Origin: Gammaproteobacteria bacterium | Lineage (GTDB): Bacteria > Pseudomonadota > Gammaproteobacteria > Acidiferrobacterales > Sulfurifustaceae | Direction of reading: 5' to 3' | DNA: 64,000 bases | Assembly (NCBI GenBank): GCA_016199745.1 | Contig: JACQFZ010000071.1 | Coordinates: 147,012-211,011 of the forward strand | Shown here: positions 16,858 to 26,067 of the stretch, one piece after another | Numbering within the stretch: position 1 is the first letter of the stretch | Layout of the letters: every line of letters starts with the position of its first letter | Translations under genes and position numbers: made by a program | Notes under the pieces: generated by a model | What the model saw: only the letters and a program-made list of their open reading frames with translations | Database searches by the model: none | What the model was told of the DNA's origin: nothing

Positions 16858-17319
16858 ATGCAATATTGGCTAATGAAATCCGAGCCCGACGTCTTCTCGA
16901 TCGACGATCTCAAAACTCGCCCCAAAAAAACCGAGCATTGGGACGGCGTGCGTAACTTCCAGGCGCGCAACTTCATGCGCGATATGAAGCAAGGCGACCT
17001 GGCGTTCTTCTATCATTCCAGCTGTCCGGAACCGGGTGTTGCCGGCATCATCGAAATTGCCGAAGCCGCCTATCCCGATTTCACCGCCTGGGATCCGAAA
17101 AGCGCTTATTGCGATCCGAAAAGCCGGCCGGATAAACCGCTCTGGTATATGGTCGACGTACGCTACCAGCGCAGGCTAAAACAACTCGTACCGCTCGCGG
17201 AGTTGCGGCAGAATCCCGCCCTGAAAAACATGCGACTGCTCGCGCGCGGTAATCGGTTGTCGATCTTGCCGGTGACCGCCGCCGAGTGGAAAGCAATTCT
17301 CAAAATGGAAAATGGATAA
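16858..17319 (+). CDS. EVE-domain protein
   Basis: The 153-residue protein is a single EVE domain, related to PUA and YTH folds that bind modified nucleobases. MQYWLMKSEPDVFSIDDL at the N-terminus and WDGVRNFQARNFMRDMKQGDLAFFYHS are signature segments. WYMVDVRYQRRLKQLVPL and the C-terminal RLSILPVTAAEWKAIL complete the fold. Location after ygfA is common in gammaproteobacteria. No close Shine-Dalgarno was seen. Confidence 0.93.
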   Translation: MQYWLMKSEPDVFSIDDLKTRPKKTEHWDGVRNFQARNFMRDMKQGDLAFFYHSSCPEPGVAGIIEIAEAAYPDFTAWDPKSAYCDPKSRPDKPLWYMVDVRYQRRLKQLVPLAELRQNPALKNMRLLARGNRLSILPVTAAEWKAILKMENG

Positions 17320-17364
17320 CTACGAGCCGACGGCTCAATCATGTAAGTAAGGAGAAATAACGAC

Positions 17365-17943
17365 ATGCGGAAGCTTTTCGCCCTACCCCTGTTCGTCACC
17401 CTCTTGATCGCGCCATTGATCAGCATTGCCGCCGATGTGTCGCCGAAAGTACGCATAACAACCAGCGCCGGCGTCATCGAGATCGAACTCGACGCGAAAA
17501 AGGCACCGGTCAGCACAGCGAATTTCCTCAGGTACGTCGACAAGGGTTTTTACAACGGCACGATATTTCATCGGATCATTCCCGGTTTCATGGTCCAGGG
17601 TGGCGGCTTCTTGCCTGGGCTGAAACAGAAACCGACCGACTCGCCGATCAAAAATGAGGCCGACAACGGTCTCAAAAATCTCGCTGGCACTATCGCCATG
17701 GCCCGCACGATGGACCCTGACTCCGCCAGTGCACAATTTTTTATTAATACGATCGATAACAACTTCCTCGACCATCGCGCCAAAAACCCTCAAGGCTGGG
17801 GCTATGCAGTGTTCGGCAAAGTAACGAAGGGAATGGACGTGGTAAAGAAGATCGAGTCGGCACCGGCCGGAACGACCGGGCCGTTTGAAAATGTCCCGCG
17901 TGAGGACATTGTCATCAAAAAAGCCGAACGGATGAAAGGCTAA
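17365..17943 (+). CDS. Periplasmic cyclophilin-type peptidyl-prolyl isomerase
   Basis: The 192-residue protein has a signal peptide ([20 protein letters not shown]) and one cyclophilin domain. [16 protein letters not shown] carries the catalytic Arg and Phe, and [18 protein letters not shown] the substrate-binding segment. The domain is the short bacterial PpiA/PpiB type. It assists folding of exported proteins by proline cis-trans isomerisation. AAGGAG lies 10 bp upstream of the ATG. Confidence 0.93.
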   Translation: MRKLFALPLFVTLLIAPLISIAADVSPKVRITTSAGVIEIELDAKKAPVSTANFLRYVDKGFYNGTIFHRIIPGFMVQGGGFLPGLKQKPTDSPIKNEADNGLKNLAGTIAMARTMDPDSASAQFFINTIDNNFLDHRAKNPQGWGYAVFGKVTKGMDVVKKIESAPAGTTGPFENVPREDIVIKKAERMKG

Positions 17944-17950
17944 CCCATCA

Positions 17951-17980
17951 CCGTCCTCTTTCCTGCAAGAAAGAGGACGG
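17951..17980. terminator. Bidirectional terminator between cyclophilin gene and ilvA
   Basis: CCGTCCTCTTTC (17951-17962) pairs perfectly with GAAAGAGGACGG (17969-17980) around a 6-nt loop. It lies between two convergent stops and has no strong T-run on either side. Confidence 0.7.
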
Positions 17981-17986
17981 CGCCGC

Positions 17987-19495
17987 TTAGCTCAGAAACA
18001 ACTTGTATGCCGGATTGCCGGTCTCCTCGGCGTACTCGTAGCCCAAGTTGTCGAGAAATCCCTGGAACTTCTTCTTGTCGGCCGGCGGCACTTGCATACC
18101 GATCAATACGCGACCGAAGTCGGCGCCATGATTACGGTAATGGAACAAGCTGATGTTCCAGGCGCCGCCCATCTTGTTCAGGAAATTCATCAATGCGCCC
18201 GGGCGCTCCGGGAATTCGAAGCGATACAGAATTTCGTGCACCGCATTGGGCGCGCGACCGCCGACCAGGTGGCGGATGTGGAGCTTCGCCATTTCGTTGT
18301 CGGTCATGTCGAGCGTCGGATAGCTCTTAGCGCGCAATATCTTTATCAGCGGCGTTACTTCACCGGCATGCACCTGGATACCGACGAAGATGTGCGCATT
18401 TTTTGGATCGGCATAGCGGTAGTTGAACTCGGTGATGTTGTGATCGCCGATGATGGCGCAAAACTGACGGAACGCGCCCGGGCGCTCGGGGATCGTCACC
18501 GCTAGGATCGCCTCGCGGCGTTCGCCGATTTCGGCGCGCTCGGCAACGTGCCGCAAACGGTCGAAGTTGACATTGGCGCCGGAAGCGATGGCGATCATGT
18601 GCTTGTCTTTCAACTTTTCGCGTTCGACATAACGCTTCAAGCCGGCAAAGCCAAGAGCGCCGGCCGGTTCCAATATCGAGCGGCGGTCTTCGAAAATATC
18701 TTTGATCGCGGCGCAGATTTCGTCGTTCGATACGACGATCATCTCGTCGACGAACTTCTTGCAAAGCTTGAACGTCTCCTCGCCGACCTTCCGTACGGCA
18801 ACACCGTCGGCGAAGATGCCGACATGATCGAGCAGTACGCGTTTGCCGGCTTTGAGCGAGCGATCCATGGCGTCGGCATCTTCCGGCTCGACGCCGATGA
18901 TTTTTACTTCCGGACGCAGTTGCTTGATGTAAGCAGCGATACCGGAAATCAATCCGCCGCCGCCGACCGGCACGAACACGGCGTGCAATTCCTTGGAGTG
19001 CTGCTTCAGGATCTCGAAACCGATAGTGCCCTGACCGGCGATGACCTCGGGATCGTCGTACGGGTGAATGTAAGTCAGCTTTTTCGATGCGCGCAACTTC
19101 TGGGCATGCTCGCTGGCGGCGTCGTAATTATCGCCGTGCAACACTACCTCGCCGCCTAAGTTGCGGACGGCATCGACCTTAATTTGCGGTGTCGTGCGCG
19201 GCATGACGATAATCGCCTTGGCGCCGAGCTTCTTCGCGCCCAACGCAACACCTTGCGCGTGGTTGCCGGCGGAAGCGCAAATCACGCCGCGCTTGAGCTC
19301 GGCCGGCGTCAGACCGGCCATTTTGTTGTAAGCGCCGCGGCATTTGAATGAAAACACCGGTTGTTCGTCCTCGCGCTTGATCCACACGTGGTTTTGCAAA
19401 CGGCGCGATAATATCGGCGCGTAGTCGAGCGGCGTTTCATTGGCGACTTCGTAAACGCGCGCCGTCAAAATTTTCTTTATGTATTGCTGGGACAC
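17987..19495 (-). CDS. ilvA: Threonine ammonia-lyase, biosynthetic
   Basis: The 502-residue PLP enzyme deaminates threonine to 2-oxobutanoate, the first step of isoleucine synthesis. FSFKCRGAYNKM carries the PLP lysine near residue 51, and VPVGGGGLISGIAAY is the phosphate-binding glycine loop. Two ACT-like regulatory domains (about 330-410 and 425-500, each with an ERPGA motif) indicate feedback control by isoleucine. The GTG start at 19495 fits the family N-terminus. It is divergent from rpiA. Confidence 0.96.
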   Translation of the reverse strand: MSQQYIKKILTARVYEVANETPLDYAPILSRRLQNHVWIKREDEQPVFSFKCRGAYNKMAGLTPAELKRGVICASAGNHAQGVALGAKKLGAKAIIVMPRTTPQIKVDAVRNLGGEVVLHGDNYDAASEHAQKLRASKKLTYIHPYDDPEVIAGQGTIGFEILKQHSKELHAVFVPVGGGGLISGIAAYIKQLRPEVKIIGVEPEDADAMDRSLKAGKRVLLDHVGIFADGVAVRKVGEETFKLCKKFVDEMIVVSNDEICAAIKDIFEDRRSILEPAGALGFAGLKRYVEREKLKDKHMIAIASGANVNFDRLRHVAERAEIGERREAILAVTIPERPGAFRQFCAIIGDHNITEFNYRYADPKNAHIFVGIQVHAGEVTPLIKILRAKSYPTLDMTDNEMAKLHIRHLVGGRAPNAVHEILYRFEFPERPGALMNFLNKMGGAWNISLFHYRNHGADFGRVLIGMQVPPADKKKFQGFLDNLGYEYAEETGNPAYKLFLS

Positions 19496-19608
19496 AGGGA
19501 CCGCCGTTGGAAATCCGTAATTAAGGTCGGGCTTAATCTATCAGAAGTTCATTCTTTATAAATACACAGCAGCTCGCTATTCTCGCGACCGGTACTCGGA
19601 GAGCAATC

Positions 19609-20265
19609 ATGAGCGCAGACGACAAAAAGAAAGCAGCCGCAACGGCCGCGTTGGACTATCTCGAAGATGGCATGGTCATCGGTGTCGGCACCGGTTCTAC
19701 GGCCAACCACTTCATCGACCAACTGGCAAAATCGAAGGTCAAACTCGCCGGCGCCGTGGCGAGCTCCAACGCCACCGCTACCCGCCTGAAAAAGGCCGGT
19801 ATTGCCGTGCTCGACCTGAACAACACCGGTGATTTGCCGCTGTACATCGATGGCGCCGATGAAGCGAACGAACACCTGTATCTGATCAAGGGTGGCGGTG
19901 GCGCGCTGACCCGCGAGAAGATCGTGGCAGCGGCCAGCAAGAAATTCATTTGTATCGCCGATGATTCCAAGATGGTCGCGGTACTCGGTAACTTCCCATT
20001 GCCGATCGAGGTGATTCCGATGGCGCGCTCTTATGTAGCACGGCAATTGGTTAAGCTCGGTGGCGAACCGGTATTGCGGCCGGACTTCACCACCGACAAC
20101 GGCAACCTCATCATCGACGTCCACAACTTGAAGATCATCAATCCGGTCGAGTTGGAGAGCGAGATCGATCACATCGCCGGCGTCGTCAGCAACGGCCTAT
20201 TCGCGCGCCGTGCCGCTGACGTGCTGCTGTTGGGCAACAACACCGGTGTCCGCAAATTCGACTAA
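19609..20265 (+). CDS. rpiA: Ribose-5-phosphate isomerase A
   Basis: The 218-residue enzyme interconverts ribose-5-phosphate and ribulose-5-phosphate in the pentose phosphate pathway. [15 protein letters not shown] is the phosphate-binding segment, [10 protein letters not shown] carries the catalytic aspartates, and [14 protein letters not shown] the active-site glycine run. CGGAGAG lies upstream of the ATG. The gene is divergent from ilvA; its stop overlaps that of the next minus-strand gene by 4 bp. Confidence 0.97.
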   Translation: MSADDKKKAAATAALDYLEDGMVIGVGTGSTANHFIDQLAKSKVKLAGAVASSNATATRLKKAGIAVLDLNNTGDLPLYIDGADEANEHLYLIKGGGGALTREKIVAAASKKFICIADDSKMVAVLGNFPLPIEVIPMARSYVARQLVKLGGEPVLRPDFTTDNGNLIIDVHNLKIINPVELESEIDHIAGVVSNGLFARRAADVLLLGNNTGVRKFD

Positions 20266-21215
20266 CGCCGACGGAATCGCAATGCCAGCTCGCGCGCGTC
20301 GGGGTACAGATACACCTGGCTGGCGATCCATGGGTCGGGATAACGCCGTAGTCGTTTTACCGTCGTTAACCAAGACAACTCACCGGCGCGATAGCGCACG
20401 ATCGATCGACGGACTTCATTGCGTTCGCGCAGGTTGAGCCGCGGCTCGAGCCGCGTCAGTACGTACTGCAAGGCGCGCGCGTGACCGGCGATGGTCACCG
20501 GCCGTGCCAACGCCTGCATGAATCTGCGCCCATACGCTGTTGCCGTACTTTTTTTACTGTCAGACAACAAGCGACCGAGTGCCGCATCATGCGATGCACC
20601 ATGCGCGACAAGAGTAAGAATATGGGCGTTATGAAAATTCATGAGGCGAGCGCGTGTAATGCTGCCCGCGTGAAGCGTACGCCAACGCGCGTAAGCAAAA
20701 ACGCGTTCCCAAAAATTATCGCGTAGCAACGGATCGGCGAGCCGGCCGTCCTCTTCTACCGGCAATAACGGTCGCGCTGTCATCAACGCCGAGGCAAAAA
20801 TGCCACGGCCGGCACGCACCATACTGCGCGCACGTTGCACCTTCACCCGTTCCATACCACAACTCGGTGACCGGCTTTTCAAGAGATAGCCGCTAATGTC
20901 GTCCAATCGATGTGCGGTCTGGCGACCGTAAGCCGCAAGCGACTGCGTCACATCAAGTGACGGGTCGACAACACCGACCGCACGCGGCGCCGCCGGATCG
21001 CCGACCAACTGGATCGGCGGCCGTGGCACACCGAGGCCAATGGCCATTTCCGGGCAGATCGGCACCAGCTCGACCAGACGTGCCAGCGTACGGGTAATAT
21101 ACGCGTCGCGCTTGTGGCCACCGTCGTAGCGCACCGGTTCACCCAACAAGCAACTGCTGACACCGATGCGGATCGGCGTGTCATCTGGCGGCAATACGGC
21201 GGTTGCGCGGCTCAT
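20262..21215 (-). CDS. DUF523-DUF1722 fusion protein (YbgA-type)
   Basis: From ATG 21215 the protein has 317 residues. The N-terminal DUF523 domain begins [23 protein letters not shown] and includes [15 protein letters not shown] with conserved cysteines. The C-terminal DUF1722 domain (about 195-310) contains [15 protein letters not shown] and [14 protein letters not shown]. The fusion is common in proteobacteria and its biochemical role is unknown. The frame stays open upstream to 21479, but that stretch is antisense to the CPXCG gene and lacks domain similarity, so the shorter start is preferred. Confidence 0.88.
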   Translation of the reverse strand: MSRATAVLPPDDTPIRIGVSSCLLGEPVRYDGGHKRDAYITRTLARLVELVPICPEMAIGLGVPRPPIQLVGDPAAPRAVGVVDPSLDVTQSLAAYGRQTAHRLDDISGYLLKSRSPSCGMERVKVQRARSMVRAGRGIFASALMTARPLLPVEEDGRLADPLLRDNFWERVFAYARWRTLHAGSITRARLMNFHNAHILTLVAHGASHDAALGRLLSDSKKSTATAYGRRFMQALARPVTIAGHARALQYVLTRLEPRLNLRERNEVRRSIVRYRAGELSWLTTVKRLRRYPDPWIASQVYLYPDARELALRFRRR

Positions 21216-21284
21216 GCGGGCGCATTGTACCAGTGGGTGAGATGAGGCAAGATCGCCACCGGTTGGACCACATTCGCAAACGCC

Positions 21285-21473
21285 ATGATTGTTCTGCGCA
21301 CCGTGCAATGCCCGTACTGCGGCGAATCGTTCGAAACCAACGTCGACCCCAGCGGCGGTAATCAGGAATATATCGAAGACTGCTACGTCTGTTGCCGACC
21401 GATCGTGTTTCAGGTCGAGGCCGACGACGATGGCGCCGTGCTCGCGGTGGAGACGCGCCGCGACGAAGATTGA
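21285..21473 (+). CDS. CPXCG-motif cysteine-rich small protein
   Basis: The 62-residue protein has VQCPYCGESFETNVD near the N-terminus and EDCYVCCRPIVFQV in the middle. The two cysteine pairs suggest a small zinc ribbon. Such proteins are widespread in gammaproteobacteria and uncharacterised. It is divergent from the DUF523-DUF1722 gene, 69 bp between starts. Confidence 0.88.
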   Translation: MIVLRTVQCPYCGESFETNVDPSGGNQEYIEDCYVCCRPIVFQVEADDDGAVLAVETRRDED

Positions 21474-21531
21474 CGACACGATAATCGATCACTCCCTCTG
21501 CGACGACCCTATCAGCGGATAAAACCTAACA

Positions 21532-22515
21532 ATGAATTTTCTTCGCGCTACCGCTTTCTTGTGGGCGCTGCTCTCGGTCGCTCAGTCGGCGAATGCCAGC
21601 AGCCATATTACCGACGTCGATGAATGCAACACCCAGGGCCTTAAGGTGCAGACACTCGGTTCCGGTGGCGGCGACTTCGCTGACCATCGCGCCGCCAGTG
21701 GTTATCTCCTCTGGATCGACGGCAAGGCGCGCGTATTGATCGACACCGGCAGCGGCACCGCCATGCGCTTTGCCGAAAGCGGCGCACATGCCACCGATCT
21801 CGATGTCATCCTGTTCACGCATCTACATGTCAATCACACGGCTGACTTGCCGATGCTAATCAACACCGCTATGAACGAGGCCCGCGAGCGCCCACTCACG
21901 CTCTACGGACCCACCGGTAATCGCTCTGCTCCTTCGACCGTCGCCTTCGTGCGCGCGTTACTCGACGGCACGCGCGGTGCCTATCGTCATCTCGGCGGTG
22001 TCTTGAGCCCGCTGTCTAACGATGACTTCAAACTCGAAGTGCACGATGTGCGCGAGCACCCATCATCGGCAATGGGTACTCGCAACCGTCGCGACAACGG
22101 CGATCCCGTGTTACCGGTCCATTCCGGTAAAACTTTCCAAGCAGCAGCGACTACCGTGATTAACGGCGCCTACCCCGCCCTCGCCTGGCGTATCACCGTC
22201 GGTAACCACCAGATCGTCTTCAGCGGCGACAGTAACGGCGAAGGCGGCAACCTTGAGCGGTTAGCGCGGAACGCCGATTTACTCATCGCTCATCTTGCCG
22301 TCCGTGAAGACGCCTCGGCCGCTGATCGTGCGCGACGAATGTTGCCGTCTACGATCGGTCGCATTGCCGCGCAGGCTGGCGTTAAACGGTTGGTGCTCTC
22401 GCGCCGAACGCGGCAAACGTTGGGGAGCGAAGAAGCGACACTGGCGGCGGTTCGTACGCGTTATGTGGGGCCAGTGGGTTTTGCGGAGGATTTGGGGTGT
22501 TTTGCGGTTTACTAG
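21532..22515 (+). CDS. Secreted MBL-fold hydrolase with altered HxHxDH motif
   Basis: The 327-residue protein has a signal peptide (LRATAFLWALLSVAQSANA) and a metallo-beta-lactamase fold. LLWIDGKARVLIDTGSGT is the usual first strand pair. The metal motif reads H97-L-H99-V-N101-H102, with Asn in place of the usual Asp. Later ligands are plausible: FSGDSNGEG supplies Asp and LLIAHLAV the last His. The codon at the changed site is AAT. The change may weaken one metal site, so catalysis is uncertain. A palindromic terminator separates it from the next, convergent gene. Confidence 0.82.
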   Translation: MNFLRATAFLWALLSVAQSANASSHITDVDECNTQGLKVQTLGSGGGDFADHRAASGYLLWIDGKARVLIDTGSGTAMRFAESGAHATDLDVILFTHLHVNHTADLPMLINTAMNEARERPLTLYGPTGNRSAPSTVAFVRALLDGTRGAYRHLGGVLSPLSNDDFKLEVHDVREHPSSAMGTRNRRDNGDPVLPVHSGKTFQAAATTVINGAYPALAWRITVGNHQIVFSGDSNGEGGNLERLARNADLLIAHLAVREDASAADRARRMLPSTIGRIAAQAGVKRLVLSRRTRQTLGSEEATLAAVRTRYVGPVGFAEDLGCFAVY

Positions 22516-22516
22516 G

Positions 22517-22543
22517 TTGAATCGCCCCTTTGGGGCGATTCAA
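22517..22543. terminator. Bidirectional terminator-like hairpin
   Basis: TTGAATCGCCCC (22517-22528) pairs perfectly with GGGGCGATTCAA (22532-22543) around TTT. It fills the gap between two convergent stop codons. Confidence 0.7.
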
Positions 22544-22544
22544 T

Positions 22545-25121
22545 CTAACGAGCCAGCACCGAAGAAACCACCCGCGGCCCAATGTCCGCCCGCGGTGAGG
22601 CGATGTAATAACCTTGCGCAAAGTCGACGCCGACGGTTTGCAGCATGCCGAGGATATCGCGACTCTCGACGAATTCGGCGACGGTACGCTTGCCGAACGA
22701 ATGGGCGATGTCGTTGATCGAGCCGACGATGGCGCGATCGATGGGGTCGCTATGCATGCCTTGCACGAACTGGCCGTCGATCTTGATGAAATCCACCGGC
22801 AAGTGTTTCAAGTGATAGAACGAGCTAAAGCCGCTGCCGAAATCATCGAGCGCGAAACGGCAGCCGATGTCGCGTAGCTCGTTAATCAGACGCTTGGCGG
22901 CTTCGATATTGGCAATGGCGCTGGTCTCGGTGATTTCGAAGATGAGGTAGCGCGAATCGATCGGATGTCGATCGAGCAATTGCTTCAGCAACGGCACCAG
23001 TTGCGCGGCGTCCATCGTCTGACCGGACAAATTAATGGTGAACGTCGCCGCGCGACCGCGCGCATGTAATGCAGTCAGCTGGCGGACGGCATTCGTTAGA
23101 ATCCAGGCGTCGATTTGCGGCATCAGACCGAAGCGTTCGGCAGTCGGTAAAAATGCGCCGGGTGAAATCAACGCGCCGCCGTGGTCCAGCAGGCGCACCA
23201 GCACCTCGTAATGGCCGGCGGCGCGTAGGGCGACCGCTTCAAGCTGATCCCACAAACGCCCCTGCTCCACCGGCATTGCGCCGGCACCTACCGCGTCCAC
23301 CGCCACAATCGGTTGGTACATCAACTGAAAGCGATCGCTCTTCAACGCGTCTTGCAAGCGCGCTGACCAGCCGAGTTCGAGACCCATCGAACCCCGCTCG
23401 TCGTCGCACGAACGATAGACATGCGTCTGATTGCGGCCGCGACTCTTGGCGATGTGGCAGGCAATGTCGGCGTTGGCCAAGACTTCACCCGGCGACAACG
23501 CGTTACGGTCGATCAGCGCGACGCCGATGCTGCCGTTGACGTTGTAGCTTTTGGAATTGTAAACAAAACTAAATTCTTCCAGGATCTCGCGAAAACCGTC
23601 GGCCGCAGTACGCACGCTTTCTTCGCTGACGTTGCGCAGAATGATCGCGAACTCGTCACCACCGAGACGCGCCAAGGTGTCGGAGTCGCGCAGACGCGAT
23701 TTCAAGCGCGCGCTGATTTCACAAAGCAAACGATCGCCGGCGGCGTGGCCGGCGGTATCGTTGATGTATTTGAAACGATCGAGATCGATATACAGTAACG
23801 CCGTGAGCTCGCGGCTGCGCTTCAAGCGCGACACTTCGGCCTCGAGTGCGCGTTCGAAAAAGTTGCGGTTGTAGAGATGCGTCAACGTGTCGTGATTCGC
23901 TTGCCACACGAGCTCGCGCTCGAGCTGCTTGCGTTCCGACACGTCGCGGAATGCAACCACCGATCCTTCCAGCCGACCTTCGACCCGCAGCGGATAGACC
24001 GTGCATTCGACCGGCACAGCATCGCCCGCGCGATTCCAAAATACAGTTTCCCACTCGCGCAACTCATCGCCGGAGACATAGGCCTGCTGCAAGAAACAGG
24101 TATCGGCCGGATTTGCGCGGCCATCTTCTGTCGCATAGTGGAACAACTTGTGCGCTAAGCGGCCAATGATGCTGTTTATGTCACTCAAGCCTAAGATCGC
24201 GCTGGCCGCGGGATTGATGAAGGTAACCTGACCGGCGCGGTTGACGCCGTATACACCGTCGCCGACCGAAGCGAGGATGCCGGCCAAGCGCTGGCGTTCG
24301 GCATCGATCGACTTCTTGGCGCGAATCGCTCGGCTCATGGCGGCGAGCCGCGTCAGGAACAACTCGTCCGACTCGACTTTGAACATGCATTCAATCGCAC
24401 CGGCGTCGAGCGAATCGCGGATCACTTGATCGAGATAACTGCCGGTGAGGATGGCGGTGGTGATGCCGACGGTGCGCGGGTCGTGGCGCAACTGTCGGCA
24501 TAGCACGTCGCCGTTGCCGCCGGGCATGTGATAATCGACGATGGCAATATCGAACGACCGCGCGAGCGCGAGCTCCATCGCGTCGGTAATGTTGGTTGCC
24601 ACTTCAACCATATAGCCATGCCGTACGAGCAACCGCTGGTAGGCCGTGCGCACGGTGCGGGCATCGTCAACGAACAGCACGCGGATATCGTCGACTGCGT
24701 CACTGACGGCAACCGGCGATGGATTCGGTGTCAGCAGCCGCTCCAGCGTCGTCAGGCAGCCGCTGTAATCGTCCCACAGCAACATCGCCGAGCCCGGTCG
24801 GCGCGCGACCCAATCGAAGGTCTCGGTGGTCGCAGCGTGGGTCAGCAGAATAACGGCGGTGGCTAAATGTTGCGGCTGGCGCAGGGCCGCCAGCAGCTCG
24901 TCCGAGGCAGTCGTAAGCTGCGACGGGTAACCAATTAATGCGGCTATCGGTGGTGCGCCGCTCTTGGGTTCTTTCAGTTCGGCAAGGCCAGCTTCGTAAG
25001 AAGTCACCACGAAAAATGGATACTTCGCCTCATTCCCGAGTCGCTGCAAGGCGTGACGCAGCGTGGCGGATGGCTCCACCACCAGCACCCAGCCGGTTGC
25101 GTTCGTACTGACCCCCTTCAC
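22545..25121 (-). CDS. Receiver-PAS-GGDEF-EAL cyclic-di-GMP enzyme
   Basis: The 858-residue soluble protein has two receiver-like domains. The first (about 10-125) lacks a clear phospho-acceptor; the second (about 145-265) has VLFVDDAR and IAIVDYHMPGGNG. A PAS domain follows (about 285-400). The GGDEF domain has the intact RLGGDEFAIIL, so diguanylate cyclase activity is plausible. The EAL domain has YEVLVRLLD (EVL variant), FEITETSA and DDFGSGFSSFYHLKHL, which argues for an active phosphodiesterase too. The start is GTG 25121 with AAGGGGG upstream. No membrane segment is present; input must come through phosphorylation or the PAS domain. Confidence 0.92.
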   Translation of the reverse strand: MKGVSTNATGWVLVVEPSATLRHALQRLGNEAKYPFFVVTSYEAGLAELKEPKSGAPPIAALIGYPSQLTTASDELLAALRQPQHLATAVILLTHAATTETFDWVARRPGSAMLLWDDYSGCLTTLERLLTPNPSPVAVSDAVDDIRVLFVDDARTVRTAYQRLLVRHGYMVEVATNITDAMELALARSFDIAIVDYHMPGGNGDVLCRQLRHDPRTVGITTAILTGSYLDQVIRDSLDAGAIECMFKVESDELFLTRLAAMSRAIRAKKSIDAERQRLAGILASVGDGVYGVNRAGQVTFINPAASAILGLSDINSIIGRLAHKLFHYATEDGRANPADTCFLQQAYVSGDELREWETVFWNRAGDAVPVECTVYPLRVEGRLEGSVVAFRDVSERKQLERELVWQANHDTLTHLYNRNFFERALEAEVSRLKRSRELTALLYIDLDRFKYINDTAGHAAGDRLLCEISARLKSRLRDSDTLARLGGDEFAIILRNVSEESVRTAADGFREILEEFSFVYNSKSYNVNGSIGVALIDRNALSPGEVLANADIACHIAKSRGRNQTHVYRSCDDERGSMGLELGWSARLQDALKSDRFQLMYQPIVAVDAVGAGAMPVEQGRLWDQLEAVALRAAGHYEVLVRLLDHGGALISPGAFLPTAERFGLMPQIDAWILTNAVRQLTALHARGRAATFTINLSGQTMDAAQLVPLLKQLLDRHPIDSRYLIFEITETSAIANIEAAKRLINELRDIGCRFALDDFGSGFSSFYHLKHLPVDFIKIDGQFVQGMHSDPIDRAIVGSINDIAHSFGKRTVAEFVESRDILGMLQTVGVDFAQGYYIASPRADIGPRVVSSVLAR

Positions 25122-25212
25122 CTATCCCCCTTGGCAGGCGATACTCCCTACTTCAAGAGCATTTTGCATGCCATTCCCCCTCCCTCCCCCCGGGGAAACT
25201 AGGCGACCGCCA

Positions 25213-26031
25213 TCAGGAAAGGCGCCATTGCAGCTTCATGTGGTGCAGAATAGTTGTGGCGATTTCCTCGACAGACATCGTAGTTGTCGACAAATAGGGG
25301 ATATTTTCGGCTCTAAACAGGGCTTCCGCCTGCGCCACCTCGTATTGGCATTGGCGTAACGAGGAGTACACGCCCTCGGCTTTACGCTCGCGGCGGATCT
25401 GTTGCAGCCGCTCGGCATCGATCGTTAAGCCATACAACTGCCGTCGATGCGGCACGAGCGAGGTTGGTAGGCGTTGGTCTTCGAGGTCTTCCGGGGTCAG
25501 CGGGTAATTAGCGGCGTACACCCCGAAAGTCAGTGCTAAATAGAGGCAAGACGGGGTTTTACCCGAGCGCGATACACCGACGATGATGACGTCGGCGTTT
25601 CTATAATCCTGCGTGTGCAGGCCGTCGTCTGTGGTAAGTGCGTAGTTCACCGCGTCCATGCGCAAGTTATATTTCGACTGGTCGACCGCTTCGCGCGCGC
25701 GGCCGATGGTATGTGACGATTTCTGGCCGAGGGCAGCCTCGAGCGGAGATATAAAGGTATCGACCAGATCGAACAGGATGCAATCTGGCGCCGTCACCGC
25801 CCGCCGCATCTCGTCGTCGATCATGGTGCTGAACACGATCGGCAGTACGCCGGTCTCGACCGCGGCGCGATGAATTTCGTCGCAAACGACTTGCGCCTTG
25901 TCGAGCGAATCGATGAAACGATGGGTATATTTTTTAAATTTGATGCCGTTGAACTGCGCGAGCAGACTCAACCCGAGCGTTTCGGCCGCAATGCCTGTAC
26001 GGTCAGAGACGAAAAAGACGGCGCGTTCCAT
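25213..26031 (-). CDS. ppsR: PEP synthase regulatory protein (bifunctional kinase/pyrophosphorylase)
   Basis: The 272-residue DUF299 protein switches PEP synthase off by ADP-dependent phosphorylation and on by phosphate-dependent pyrophosphorolysis. The N-terminal VFFVSDRTGIAAETLG and the P-loop VGVSRSGKTPSCLYLA near residue 150 are diagnostic. It is divergent from its target ppsA with only 36 bp between start codons, so the promoters must reach into the coding regions. Confidence 0.95.
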   Translation of the reverse strand: MERAVFFVSDRTGIAAETLGLSLLAQFNGIKFKKYTHRFIDSLDKAQVVCDEIHRAAVETGVLPIVFSTMIDDEMRRAVTAPDCILFDLVDTFISPLEAALGQKSSHTIGRAREAVDQSKYNLRMDAVNYALTTDDGLHTQDYRNADVIIVGVSRSGKTPSCLYLALTFGVYAANYPLTPEDLEDQRLPTSLVPHRRQLYGLTIDAERLQQIRRERKAEGVYSSLRQCQYEVAQAEALFRAENIPYLSTTTMSVEEIATTILHHMKLQWRLS

Positions 26032-26067
26032 AAGTCGGTAATTATGTCAGGCGGAGGTAAATAAGTA

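Noticed and set aside
21216..21479. N-terminal extension of the DUF523-DUF1722 gene
   Set aside because: It would overlap the CPXCG gene on the opposite strand and adds no family similarity; ATG 21215 fits the domain start.
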